43,271 bases of DNA from an uncultured Gammaproteobacteria bacterium (lineage in GTDB: Bacteria > Pseudomonadota > Gammaproteobacteria > DRLM01), in the NCBI GenBank assembly GCA_947259075.1, contig CAMYKQ010000056.1:1-43271 (forward strand), in the 5' to 3' direction. The notes below the pieces were generated by a model. It did not search any database. It worked only from the letters and a program-made list of their open reading frames with translations, and was not told where the DNA came from. The translations under genes and the position numbers were made by a program. This document shows, piece by piece, positions 9,544-17,872 of this stretch; position 1 is the first letter of the stretch; each line of letters starts with the position of its first letter.

Positions 9544-11646
9544 TCAGTCGTTTTCTTCGAAGTCGTAAGCGAGGTCTTCGTCGGGGGCCTGCAGGAAAAA
9601 GCCGAGGATGTAATCCACATTGCATTGCCACAAGGTCGTCATCTTGCTGGCCTCTTGCACGAAGGTGGCGATGGTCAGGGTGCCAAGGTCGTGAGCCGCT
9701 TGCACCACGGTCTTAATCATCAATTCGTCTTTCGCGTCGCCGGAGAGTTTGTCGACGAAGGAGCCCGCTAGTTTCACGAAGTCGGCGCGCAAATGATCGA
9801 GATTTTCCAGCGAACGCGGATCGGCGCCGAAGTGGCCCAGCGCGGTGCGGCAGTGCAGTTGCTTCAAGCCTTGGATCAATTGTTTCGCCGCCGCCGCATG
9901 GCGTGCGGCGCTGGCTTCCTTGATTTCGAAAATGAGCGTGTCGCCAGGTAAACGCAATTCTTGCAGCTGTTTGCCGATCCAAGGCGCCAAGGTTTGATCG
10001 CCAATACTGTCCTCGGAAAGCTTGACGATAAAGCTGGTTTCCTTCCCTCGCGCGCGTTGTTTCACCAGGGTTTGCATGGCGGCGAGTATCACCCACCGGT
10101 CCAGGGCGGTCATCAGTCCGGCCTTTTCCGCCGTAGGCATGAACTCCGCGGGCATCAGCTCCTTGCCTTGTTCGTCGAGCATGCGCATCAACACGTCATA
10201 GCATTGGAAGGGTTCGCCGTGCAGGTTGACGATGGGCTGATAGACCAAGCGGAAACGGTTCGCCGCCAGGGCATCGCGAATGCGATGGCGCGCGGCGAGC
10301 GCTTGATCATTAGTGGCGGCGATCTTGAGATTGGGGCTGGCGACCTGCACGCGGTTGCCGCCGGCCTGTTTGGCTAGCTGACAGGCGGTGTCGGCGTCAG
10401 CCAGCGCGGCGATGCCTTTTTTAATCGCCGCCGCCGGCGCCGTTACGCCGATGCTGCAGGTGGTGCTGGTTTTCTTACCGTTGCGTTGCCATGCAAGCTG
10501 CGCTACATCTTCGCAGATAGCCTGCGCGATTTTCGCCGTTTGTTCAGTGTCGTGCCGGGGGAATAACAGCGTATAGATTTGCGGCGAATTACGGCTCACC
10601 GTCACGCCCTTACCCGCGCGCTTGACCACGGCGGCGGCGATGTCGTGAATGAGGGCATCGAACTCCACGCCGCCAGCCTGCTCCTTGAGCTTGTCGAAGC
10701 CGTCGATTTCCATATAAGCCAGCGCCAAGGCTGGGCGCGGTTCCGTTAGTAGCAGATTGTCCACGATGCCCATGAATTCACCCGTGCCGACCAAACCCAA
10801 AAGGTCGCGCGGGGTGGCGGCTGCGGTTTGGGCGGCGGAGTTGAATTCGGCGGCCAGCGCAATGGCCAGTTGTACGCATTGCTGGCCGTTGACGTGGGCG
10901 TTGGAGGCCTCCACGGTAGTCGTGAATTCCCGGCCATCGGCGCTTTGCACCCGCAGTTCAATTTGGTCGCTGCCGGTGTCTTGGCTGTTGATGCGTTTAA
11001 TTAATTCGATGAAGGCCTGGCGGTCATCGTTGTGTACCAGCGCGCTGAGCGACGGTGCCGTGCTATCACCTTGTTTGACCGCCAAGGTGTTGAACGCCGG
11101 ATTGCTATAAATGATTTTGCCGGCCCGCACGCAGGCGATGGCATTACGCGATGTTTCGAGCAAGCTGTGGCAGCGCCGCTCGCTTTCACGGAACATGCGT
11201 TCGTAATAATGGCGGGCGCGGCGCTGGGCAAGGTCGTGCAGTTCGCGCCCCACCACTAAGTGCAATTGAGCGGTGTTGTGTTTGTTGATCATGGCGCGGG
11301 CGCCGTGGCCCAGCGCCTCGGTGAGCGCTGCCTCCTCGACCTGTTCCTCAAGGATCAGCAATGGAATATCGAGCTTGGCGTGTTTGAGCAGGGCGAGCGC
11401 TTGTTTGGCGCTGAATCCCGCCACTTGCGGCGGGCAGAGAATGATGTCCCATTCTTGTTTTTTTAGGGCGACTTGAAATTCCAGGGGCGATTTGACCCGC
11501 GCGGCGGTTACGGCGTAACCCGCGTCGCGTAGAGGATCGATCAGCGCTTGCGCCTCGGCGGCGGATTCCTCCAAAACCAAAAGGCGTAATACGCTTTGTC
11601 CGCTTGCTTGTGGTTTTTCAGCCAACCCCAATTGTCCCTCAGACAC
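9544..11646 (-). CDS. FimX-like degenerate REC-PAS-GGDEF-EAL protein
   Basis: The protein has 700 residues in the order receiver-like (about 18-135), PAS (155-265), GGDEF-like (290-420) and EAL-like (445-695). All three catalytic motifs look lost. The receiver has IILCPPQVAG where the phospho-aspartate should be, the GGDEF motif is replaced by NSPQI at 353-357, and EAL is replaced by DVL at 484-486. The usual DDFG of the EAL domain is GHF. This matches the architecture and degeneration of FimX, a cyclic-di-GMP receptor that controls type IV pilus assembly. I therefore expect it to bind rather than make or cleave the nucleotide. The start is a GTG preceded by GGGAGAA. Assignment to FimX itself is by architecture only. 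Confidence 0.8.
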   Translation of the reverse strand: MSEGQLGLAEKPQASGQSVLRLLVLEESAAEAQALIDPLRDAGYAVTAARVKSPLEFQVALKKQEWDIILCPPQVAGFSAKQALALLKHAKLDIPLLILEEQVEEAALTEALGHGARAMINKHNTAQLHLVVGRELHDLAQRRARHYYERMFRESERRCHSLLETSRNAIACVRAGKIIYSNPAFNTLAVKQGDSTAPSLSALVHNDDRQAFIELIKRINSQDTGSDQIELRVQSADGREFTTTVEASNAHVNGQQCVQLAIALAAEFNSAAQTAAATPRDLLGLVGTGEFMGIVDNLLLTEPRPALALAYMEIDGFDKLKEQAGGVEFDALIHDIAAAVVKRAGKGVTVSRNSPQIYTLLFPRHDTEQTAKIAQAICEDVAQLAWQRNGKKTSTTCSIGVTAPAAAIKKGIAALADADTACQLAKQAGGNRVQVASPNLKIAATNDQALAARHRIRDALAANRFRLVYQPIVNLHGEPFQCYDVLMRMLDEQGKELMPAEFMPTAEKAGLMTALDRWVILAAMQTLVKQRARGKETSFIVKLSEDSIGDQTLAPWIGKQLQELRLPGDTLIFEIKEASAARHAAAAKQLIQGLKQLHCRTALGHFGADPRSLENLDHLRADFVKLAGSFVDKLSGDAKDELMIKTVVQAAHDLGTLTIATFVQEASKMTTLWQCNVDYILGFFLQAPDEDLAYDFEEND

Positions 11647-11744
11647 CGTATTCTCCCGCGTTTTTTACCAGCCCATGGAGTTTGTTAGCCCCTGTTCTTG
11701 CTGGCCCAAAAAAATTATCGGCCCTCGAAACTGAAACATGAGAG

Positions 11745-11774
11745 TTGACCGCGCTGCTATCCTTTGCTTGTATA
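11745..11774 (+). promoter_or_regulatory. Possible sigma-70 promoter of the acetyltransferase gene
   Basis: TTGACC at 11745-11750 is five of six for the -35 box. A 17- or 18-base spacer leads to TTGTAT or TGTATA, a poor -10 box. The site lies about 35 bases before the acetyltransferase start, in the short divergent gap. The -10 mismatch keeps confidence low. Confidence 0.3.
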
Positions 11775-11807
11775 GGAGGGCACGTTGAGTGCGTCTGGAG
11801 GCCGATC

Positions 11808-12344
11808 ATGCAAGAAGTAAGGGTGCGACAAGAAAAACAAGGTGATGCGGATGCGATCACCGTAGTGAACCGCAGTGCCTTCGGCGGGGATGACGAGGCC
11901 CAATTGGTACTGGCCTTGCGCGGTTCGAAGAATTTTATCCCCGAGCTGTCCTTGGTCGCCGAGGTGGGCGGGCGTATTGCCGGGCATATTTTATTGTTCC
12001 GCGCCCAATTAGAGCGGTCGCCGGGCCCCACCATGGATGTTTTGGCCTTGGCGCCCATGGCCGTGGTGCCGTCCCAGTCGCACCGGGGTATCGGGTCTAC
12101 TTTGATACAAGAGGCCGCCGCCGCGGCCGGCCGTTTGGGGTATCAGGCCATCGTGGTGATTGGGCACCCGGATTATTACGGACGGTTTGATTTCCTGCCT
12201 GCCGCGCGCTGGGGTATTCAATGCCTGTTGCCGGTACCGGTGGAATCCATCACCGCCCGCGAGCTGGTGCCCGGCGTTTTAGCGGCGGGGGGGCGCTTGC
12301 GTTACCCGGCCGAGTTCGCGCGCTTATTTCAGGCGAATGGCTAA
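11808..12344 (+). CDS. GNAT-family N-acetyltransferase (YhbS-like)
   Basis: This 178-residue protein has the GNAT fold. Motif A is VVPSQSHRGIGSTLIQEA, with the RxxGIG acetyl-CoA pyrophosphate loop, followed by IVVIGHPDYYGRFDF, typical of the YhbS branch. The substrate cannot be read from the sequence. I chose the ATG at 11808 because CTGGAGG at 11795-11801 lies six bases upstream; a longer frame from 11745 would start inside the likely promoter. The stop codon is only five bases from the left end of the palindromic repeat. Confidence 0.85.
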   Translation: MQEVRVRQEKQGDADAITVVNRSAFGGDDEAQLVLALRGSKNFIPELSLVAEVGGRIAGHILLFRAQLERSPGPTMDVLALAPMAVVPSQSHRGIGSTLIQEAAAAAGRLGYQAIVVIGHPDYYGRFDFLPAARWGIQCLLPVPVESITARELVPGVLAAGGRLRYPAEFARLFQANG

Positions 12345-12349
12345 GGCGG

Positions 12350-12535
12350 CTAGGAGCCTGTCGGCTTTGGGACTGAGCTACCGCGCCGGTAGGAGAGCGG
12401 TCCATTTTTCCGATCCTTCTCGTCAAATAGCGACGGCTCCACCCTTCGCTTCGCTCTTCCCTCGAACGATCGAAAAAACTGACCCCGCTCTCCCACCTTG
12501 CTCGCCACGATCGCCCAAGTCCGACAGGCTCCTAG
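12350..12535. repeat. Complete palindromic MITE-like repeat with 15-bp inverted ends
   Basis: The element is 186 bp. Its ends are perfect 15-base inverted repeats, CTAGGAGCCTGTCGG at 12350-12364 and its complement at 12521-12535. The inner flanks are also complementary: the segments around 12388-12418 and 12470-12498 pair imperfectly, so the whole unit can form a long hairpin. A second, truncated copy in the opposite orientation lies at 1-150. It has no transposase. It fills the entire gap between two convergent genes and its right end contains the stop codon of the gene at 12532-14151. Confidence 0.88.
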
Positions 12536-14151
12536 AGACCGGACCATACAGAGTCGAATTCTTTTTTGCGTATACGCGCAACGTCGTCCTCCGTTTCCTC
12601 CAGGGCTTCCGCGAGGGTGGTGAACTCGAAACGGGTATAAGCCTGTGTCCCTTCGACGGCCCGTCCGAGGCGGAGGCGGCGTTCGGTTTCTCCAGTTTTG
12701 ACCGAGATGATGTCGCCGGGGTGGTAGAGGAAGGCCGGCGTCATTAAGGTTTCCACGCTGTCTTGGGGTGGCACGATGGGCATGAGAAAGGCTTTTAAAT
12801 AATCACGCTCGGTCTCGCCGCTGTCGGCGAGGCGCACCTTGATCGGCGTGGCTGAGGGCACCAGCATTTGCATGCCGAAATCCACGCTGCGCCCGGCCTG
12901 GGATTTGAGCCAGCGGATCACGCCGATGCCCAAATTTTCGGAGCCGCCGTCATCGCCGTGCCGCACGGCGATCAATTCACCCACGCGCACCCGCGCCGCT
13001 TCGCCCCCTTCCCAGCGTAAACGCGCGCCGGTGGCGCTTTCGTTAATGATGCGGCAGGTCGCGCCGCTCATTGCGTATGGCGCGCCCGCGCGGTGTTCGT
13101 TCACCGCTTGGTGGCTGGCGCTGAGGCCGAAGATGACCACGACGCTGTCCGTTTGACCCGCACGGGAGAAGACGCGTTTGGAGCTGTGGCCCCAGGAGAG
13201 CAATAAGCGCCGCAACAAGTCGCGCGAATAGGTTTCTTTTTGCGTGTTGGCGCGGGCGGGCGCCAGCATGTGATCTTGGCCGGCTTGCGTCAGCAAACCG
13301 CGCAAGCTGTGGCTGAGCGCGGTGGTGTCCAGCATGCGGGTGGTGGACTGTTGCCGTACGGTGTTGTAGATCAAATAGGCGGGCGGCGCATCGCCGTCGA
13401 GGTCCATGACGAAGACGCCGGGCGGTTCGTTGAAATCAGTGAGGGTGTAGAGCTGGCATTGGCCGGCCCAGCTTTCCAGCAAGGTATACGTCGTGTTCAT
13501 CTCGTGTTGCGTGAGATGGTGGGGGTCCGCCAGCGCCAGCAGCAAAATCTGTTTGAAGACATCACTGACCGAGGTGTTCCCGTCGCCCTGTTTCAGGGGA
13601 TCTTTCACCACGCCGAGGTGCATCGCCTTGCGCTCGGCCTCGAGATAGAGAGTGTATATCGTCCGCCAGCGCGCGCCGTCCACCTCTTCATAGAGTTCAT
13701 AAGAGGTGAGCAGGCTTTGGCCGTGGTAATAGAGGGCGCGATGGAGGGCGGTAACCAGGCCGTCCACGTCCTGTCGCAGCCCGTTTTGTCCCAGGAGGGT
13801 GGAGACGGCTTGGTGATAAGCCCCGGCCATTTCCAACTGGATTTCTCGTAGCAGCTGGGCGATCTTGCGGTTCTTTTCCGGCAGCGGGAAGGCGGTGCCG
13901 GTGTAACGCCGCCGCAGGGCGTCGCGCAGATAACGTACCGGCGAGCGCAAGGATTCCAGGGCTTTAATGCGTTGCGTGGCGGGCACGTCGACGCCGCGCA
14001 TTTGTGTCAGCGAGCTAAAAATCAGGCGGCAGGTTTCACCTAAATTGGCGAGTGGCAGTCCCGCCGCCCATTCGTCGGGGTCGTCGCGGCGGATGTCCAG
14101 TAGGTGCTGGATACCGGATTGAGAGACTGTGTTATTGGCGCTTGTTTGCAT
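12532..14151 (-). CDS. Large PilZ-like domain protein, function unknown
   Basis: The protein has 539 residues. About the first 330 are helical and unrecognised. Near 371-376 lies NESATG, which fits the (D/N)xSxxG motif of PilZ domains, but I see no RxxxR arginine motif before it, so cyclic-di-GMP binding is uncertain. The tail is acidic then basic (EALEETEDDVARIRKKEFD). I chose the ATG at 14151, preceded by GAGGTATGG, over the adjacent GTG. Its TAG stop codon (12532-12534) lies inside the terminal repeat of the palindromic element, so the C-terminus may have been changed by the insertion. It neighbours a FimX-like gene, which supports a role in cyclic-di-GMP signalling. Confidence 0.7.
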   Translation of the reverse strand: MQTSANNTVSQSGIQHLLDIRRDDPDEWAAGLPLANLGETCRLIFSSLTQMRGVDVPATQRIKALESLRSPVRYLRDALRRRYTGTAFPLPEKNRKIAQLLREIQLEMAGAYHQAVSTLLGQNGLRQDVDGLVTALHRALYYHGQSLLTSYELYEEVDGARWRTIYTLYLEAERKAMHLGVVKDPLKQGDGNTSVSDVFKQILLLALADPHHLTQHEMNTTYTLLESWAGQCQLYTLTDFNEPPGVFVMDLDGDAPPAYLIYNTVRQQSTTRMLDTTALSHSLRGLLTQAGQDHMLAPARANTQKETYSRDLLRRLLLSWGHSSKRVFSRAGQTDSVVVIFGLSASHQAVNEHRAGAPYAMSGATCRIINESATGARLRWEGGEAARVRVGELIAVRHGDDGGSENLGIGVIRWLKSQAGRSVDFGMQMLVPSATPIKVRLADSGETERDYLKAFLMPIVPPQDSVETLMTPAFLYHPGDIISVKTGETERRLRLGRAVEGTQAYTRFEFTTLAEALEETEDDVARIRKKEFDSVWSGL

Positions 14152-14267
14152 CACCCATACCTCGAATTCGTGGTCCGCCTTGTTGATTATTGGTTTTGGC
14201 GAGGTGGTCCGGTACCGCGATTAGCGCGATTACGCGCATCAATAGCCTAGTCCGAAGAGCGGCCATT

Positions 14268-15272
14268 TTACATGATTGGCCGCTTGCTGGCTCCCCCCTC
14301 GATTTCCCGCACCAGGCGGGGGACTAAATAACCGGGTAAGCGATCGCGCAGTGCGCCCAGTAAAGCACGCGCCTCGGTTTCGGGAATATCGAAATGCGCG
14401 GCGCCTTGCACCCGGTCCAAAACATGGAGGTAGTAGGGCAGAACCCCGGCCGCAAAGAGTGCCTCGCTCAGCGCCGCTTGGGCCGCCACGCTGTCATTGA
14501 CCCCGCGCAACAGCACGGCTTGATTGAGCAAGGTGACGCCGCAGTCTTGCAGCGCGCGCAGCGCGGCGGCGGTGTCGCCATCGATCTCGTGGGCGTGGTT
14601 GGCGTGGATCACGGCCACTTTTTGCAGCGGGGAGGCGCTGAGCCAGGCGCGGAATTCGTCGTTGATGCGGCTGGGCAGCACGATGGGCAGGCGGGTGTGG
14701 ATGCGCAGGCGCCGTACATGAGGGATGGCGGCCAATTGCTCGGTCAGCGCCGCGAGGCGGGCATCGCTGAGCGCCAGCGGGTCGCCGCCGCTCAAGATGA
14801 TTTCGCTGAGGCTCGTGTCGGCCGCGATGTGTTCCAGGGCGGTTTGCCACTGCCCGGCGGCGGGTTTGGCGTCGCTGTAGGGGAAGTGGCGGCGGAAGCA
14901 GTAGCGGCAATGCACGGCACAGGCGCCGGTGGTGATGAGCAGGGCGCGGCCGTGGTATTTGTGCAGCAGGCCGGGTTGAGGCATTGCTTGCAAGTCGCCC
15001 ACCGGGTCGGCGAGAAAACCGGGGGTTTGCGCGTCTTCTTCGATCAGGGGCAGCACTTGGCGCAGCAGTGGGTCGGTGGGATCGCCCTTGCGCATGCGCG
15101 CCACGTAGGCGCGCGGTACTCGCAAGGGGAATTCGCGCATTGCCTGCGGCGTGGCGAGTAATTCAGGCGGCAATTCGAGCAGACGCAACAGCTCGGCCGG
15201 ATCGCGGACCGCGTCGGCCAATTCCTGCTGCCAGCGCGGGCGCTGCCAAGTGAGGGGATTTCGCTGTAACAT
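14268..15272 (-). CDS. epmB: EF-P (R)-beta-lysylation protein EpmB (lysine 2,3-aminomutase)
   Basis: EpmB is a radical-SAM, PLP-dependent enzyme that converts L-alpha-lysine to (R)-beta-lysine for attachment to EF-P. The protein has 334 residues (E. coli 342). The radical-SAM cluster is in [17 protein letters not shown] (CxxxCxxC), followed by [15 protein letters not shown]. The C-terminal GGASKRPI carries the likely PLP-binding lysine. The frame is open far upstream, but homology starts at [15 protein letters not shown] (15272). It is divergent from efp, with 97 bases between the starts, so they may share a control region. Confidence 0.93.
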   Translation of the reverse strand: MLQRNPLTWQRPRWQQELADAVRDPAELLRLLELPPELLATPQAMREFPLRVPRAYVARMRKGDPTDPLLRQVLPLIEEDAQTPGFLADPVGDLQAMPQPGLLHKYHGRALLITTGACAVHCRYCFRRHFPYSDAKPAAGQWQTALEHIAADTSLSEIILSGGDPLALSDARLAALTEQLAAIPHVRRLRIHTRLPIVLPSRINDEFRAWLSASPLQKVAVIHANHAHEIDGDTAAALRALQDCGVTLLNQAVLLRGVNDSVAAQAALSEALFAAGVLPYYLHVLDRVQGAAHFDIPETEARALLGALRDRLPGYLVPRLVREIEGGASKRPIM

Positions 15273-15369
15273 AGGCGCCCTTAAACCAAGGGGCGGCGCT
15301 GCCGCCCGGATGGACCCGCTGATTGGGCCTGCGGGGCCGGTGTGGGCAGGCATTATAAACGAGGACAGT

Positions 15370-15939
15370 ATGGCAACGTTCAGTACCAGTGAATTTCGCG
15401 GCGGATTAAAAGTGATGCTCGACGGTGACCCCTGCGCCATCATCGAGAATGAATTCGTCAAGCCGGGCAAGGGCCAGGCCTTCAGCCGGGTGAAGCTGCG
15501 CAATCTCAAGACGGGGCGGGTGCTGGAGCGCACTTTCAAGTCGGGTGAAACCCTGGAAGCGGCCGACGTCGTCGATACTGACATGCAATATCTTTACAAC
15601 GACGGCGAGTTTTTCCATTTCATGGTGCCCGAGACCTTCGAGCAATTCGCCGCCATGCCCGCCGTGGTGGGTGATGCCGCGAAATGGCTCAAGGGTCAGG
15701 AGATGTGCGTCATCACCTTGTACAACGGCCAGCCCCTGGCCGTGGCCGCGCCCAATTTCGTCGAGCTCGCCGTGGCCGAGACCGACCCCGGCGTGCGCGG
15801 TGATACCTCGGGCGGCGGCGGCAAGCCCGCCACCTTGGAAACCGGCGCCGTAGTGCGCGTGCCGCTGTTCATCAATGTGGGCGAAGTGCTCAAAGTCGAT
15901 ACCCGCACCGGTGAATACGTCTCCCGCGCCAAGGCATAG
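15370..15939 (+). CDS. efp: Translation elongation factor P
   Basis: EF-P rescues ribosomes stalled at polyproline stretches. The protein has 189 residues, matching the family, with the KOW-like domain first and two OB domains after. The modification loop is KPGKGQAF with Lys34 at the tip, the residue beta-lysylated by EpmA in E. coli. Both modifying enzymes flank it. The ATG at 15370 follows GAGGA closely; the frame extends upstream but without homology. A GC-rich hairpin without a T-tract (15939-15958) follows the stop. Confidence 0.96.
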   Translation: MATFSTSEFRGGLKVMLDGDPCAIIENEFVKPGKGQAFSRVKLRNLKTGRVLERTFKSGETLEAADVVDTDMQYLYNDGEFFHFMVPETFEQFAAMPAVVGDAAKWLKGQEMCVITLYNGQPLAVAAPNFVELAVAETDPGVRGDTSGGGGKPATLETGAVVRVPLFINVGEVLKVDTRTGEYVSRAKA

Positions 15940-16014
15940 CGGGCGGCCGCGGGCCCGCCGCTGCGCAGCCGTGGTCTTGCGCGGCGGCGGCGCAAGTCGC
16001 AACACACTACTGAA

Positions 16015-16983
16015 ATGAGCTGGCGCCCCACCGCGACCTTCGGCATGCTGCGCCAGCGCGCGCGTTTACTGGCCGAACTACGTGGTTTTTTCGCCGCGCG
16101 CGGCGTGCTGGAGGTGGAGACGCCGCTGTTATACGGCGCCGGTGCCAGCGATCCCCATCTCGCCAGCTTCGTAACGGATTACCTCGGCCCCGGCGCGGCG
16201 TCGGGCCGGCCCCTGTATCTGCAGACCTCGCCCGAATTCGCCATGAAGCGCTTGGTCGCCGCGGGCAGCGGAGCCATCTATCAAATCACCAAGGCCTTCC
16301 GCAACGGCGAGGCGGGCAGGCGCCACAACCCGGAATTCACGCTGCTGGAGTGGTACCGGCCCGGGTTCGACGACGCGGCCTTGATGCAGGAGGTGGATGC
16401 GCTAGTGCGGCAGGCCTTAAATACCCCGCCCGCCGCGCGCGCGCCTTACGCGGATTTATTCGCGCGGCATGTGGGGGTGGATGTGCATAGCGCCGATGCC
16501 AGGGTACTGCGTGATGCCGCGGCGGCGCGGGGTATCGTGCCCCCCGCGGGGTTCGGTGACGCGGGTGAACCCTGGCTGGATTTTCTCTGGAGCCATGCCG
16601 TCGAGCCGCATTTGGGCTGCGATGGCCGCCCGCTGTTCGTGACGGATTACCCCGTCACCCAAGCTATGCTCGCCCGGGTGCGGTCCGGTTCGCCGCCGCT
16701 GGCGGCGCGCTTTGAGTTGTATCTCGACGGCGTCGAACTGGCCAACGGTTTCCATGAATTGGCCGACGCCGGTGAGCAGCGGCGGCGTTTTACGGCGGAT
16801 AATATCCAGCGATGCGCCGCTGGTTTGCCGCTGATGCCGCTCGATGAGTTTTTGCTCGCCGCGTTGACGCACGGCCTGCCCGATTGCAGCGGCGTCGCCT
16901 TGGGGATCGACCGCCTGTTGATGCTGCAAACCGGGACGGAGGATATCGCCGGGGTGCTGGCCTTTCCCCTGTCCCATTGCTGA
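16015..16983 (+). CDS. epmA: EF-P lysine ligase EpmA (LysRS paralogue)
   Basis: EpmA is a truncated class II lysyl-tRNA synthetase that ligates (R)-beta-lysine to EF-P. It has 322 residues (E. coli 325) and lacks the anticodon-binding domain. Class II motifs are visible: VLEVETPLL, FRNGEAGRRHNPEFTLLEWYRP (given here in two parts: FRNGEAGRRHN and PEFTLLEWYRP), and GVALGIDRLLML. The ribosome site before 16015 is poor, but the start agrees with family length. It completes the epmB-efp-epmA set. EpmC, the hydroxylase, is not in the window. Confidence 0.94.
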   Translation: MSWRPTATFGMLRQRARLLAELRGFFAARGVLEVETPLLYGAGASDPHLASFVTDYLGPGAASGRPLYLQTSPEFAMKRLVAAGSGAIYQITKAFRNGEAGRRHNPEFTLLEWYRPGFDDAALMQEVDALVRQALNTPPAARAPYADLFARHVGVDVHSADARVLRDAAAARGIVPPAGFGDAGEPWLDFLWSHAVEPHLGCDGRPLFVTDYPVTQAMLARVRSGSPPLAARFELYLDGVELANGFHELADAGEQRRRFTADNIQRCAAGLPLMPLDEFLLAALTHGLPDCSGVALGIDRLLMLQTGTEDIAGVLAFPLSHC

Positions 16984-17279
16984 GCGCGGTCCGGGGATTT
17001 CCCTGGCTTGAAATATATTGCAGAATGATGTCGGCTCATTTTACGAATGAGGTCTGGGTTCGGCTGATGATGGGTTTTCAGGAGATTAAGCTACTGTGCC
17101 GGAAATTCTTTTTATTCGCGGCATAGGGCTTGCTAAGGTTAGGGAGGGGGTCAAGCGCAGGGACCGGCAAGGTTTATAACGCTAAGTCTGTCCGCTGCGA
17201 TTGAGTAAGGTTGTCGTTCTCGACGGGGATGATCTATATTGTGATTTCAAACACATCAGACACGGGGCGGAGCAGCGCT

Positions 17280-17609
17280 ATGGAACGTCGATGGACCACG
17301 CGGGCTCGCGTCAATTTGCCCGTTGAATTATTGCAGGCGGGTACGCACACGGAAGGGTGTCATACAGTTGATGTGGGTTTGGGCGGGGTTTATCTTGAAG
17401 TGCCGCCGAACGTGAGGCTGTTCGCGGAATCCCACGTTGAGTTGATTTTCAAACTGAACGATGGCACGGAGGTCACTAAGCACCGTGTCAAGGCCCGGGT
17501 CGTGCGGGTTGGGGATACGGGCGCGGGGATGATGTTCCGCGACTTCGACGCCACGACCTTCCGCTCCTTGCAGGAAATTCTTCGCACTCGCGAAGGCGCG
17601 GTGACTTAA
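17280..17609 (+). CDS. Small PilZ-domain protein
   Basis: The product is a 109-residue single-domain PilZ protein, probably a cyclic-di-GMP effector. RRWTTR near the start gives the RxxxR arginine motif (Arg4 to Arg8). DVGLGG stands for the (D/N)xSxxG motif, with glycine in place of serine. I chose the ATG at 17280 because GGAG lies seven bases upstream and the arginine motif follows at once. Earlier in-frame starts (ATG 17229, TTG 17211) would add a stretch with no PilZ similarity. A strong terminator follows. The 226 bases upstream, after epmA, hold nothing else I can support. Confidence 0.82.
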   Translation: MERRWTTRARVNLPVELLQAGTHTEGCHTVDVGLGGVYLEVPPNVRLFAESHVELIFKLNDGTEVTKHRVKARVVRVGDTGAGMMFRDFDATTFRSLQEILRTREGAVT

Positions 17610-17635
17610 GGCGCTAAGCCACTTTAAACTGAAAG

Positions 17636-17664
17636 CCGGTCCGCTACTTGCGGGCCGGTTTTTT
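17636..17664 (+). terminator. Terminator of the small PilZ gene, overlapping the next gene's 3' end
   Basis: CCGGTCCGC and GCGGGCCGG form a nine-base stem with one G-T pair and a five-base loop, followed by six Ts at 17659-17664. It lies 27 bases after the PilZ stop. The sequence doubles as the last codons of the minus-strand gene at 17644-17823. Confidence 0.85.
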
Positions 17665-17823
17665 GTTGTTTTCTTTTTCCCACTTGGCGTAGCAATCAGC
17701 GCCGCAGAAATAATGCACGTACTCCGTGCCCTCGTGCCCCTTGGCTACCGAACGGGGAATCTCTTTCAGGCATATTTCGCAGTGCAGCAGAGGGTCTTCG
17801 TGTTTGTCGGGACGTTTACTCAT
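17644..17823 (-). CDS. Small four-cysteine (DUF3330-like) protein
   Basis: This is a 59-residue protein missed by length cut-offs. It reads MSKRPDKHEDPLLHCEIC and continues with KEIPRSVAKGHEGTEYVHY and FCGADCYAKW. Cysteines 15, 18, 40 and 44 form CxxC and CxxxC pairs, consistent with a small zinc-binding fold. The pattern resembles DUF3330 proteins, whose function is not known to me. AGGGAG precedes the ATG by eight to nine bases. It follows psd on the same strand after 49 bases and is probably in its operon. The last codons encode a lysine-rich tail that overlaps the terminator of the convergent PilZ gene. Confidence 0.82.
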   Translation of the reverse strand: MSKRPDKHEDPLLHCEICLKEIPRSVAKGHEGTEYVHYFCGADCYAKWEKENNKKPARK

Positions 17824-17872
17824 CGCGGCGCTCCCTCTGACATAAACCTATATGCACTTTAGCACAGCCCGT

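Noticed and set aside
12337-12747. Plus-strand frame spanning the palindromic repeat.
   Set aside because: It reads through repeat sequence and antisense of the PilZ-like gene; no domain or start signal.
15151-15369. Upstream extension of the efp frame.
   Set aside because: It overlaps the divergent epmB start and has no EF-P similarity; EF-P starts at MATFSTSEF.
17025-17126. Short 33-codon frame starting with two Met codons between epmA and the PilZ gene.
   Set aside because: No ribosome site, no motifs, and it is part of a larger spurious frame.
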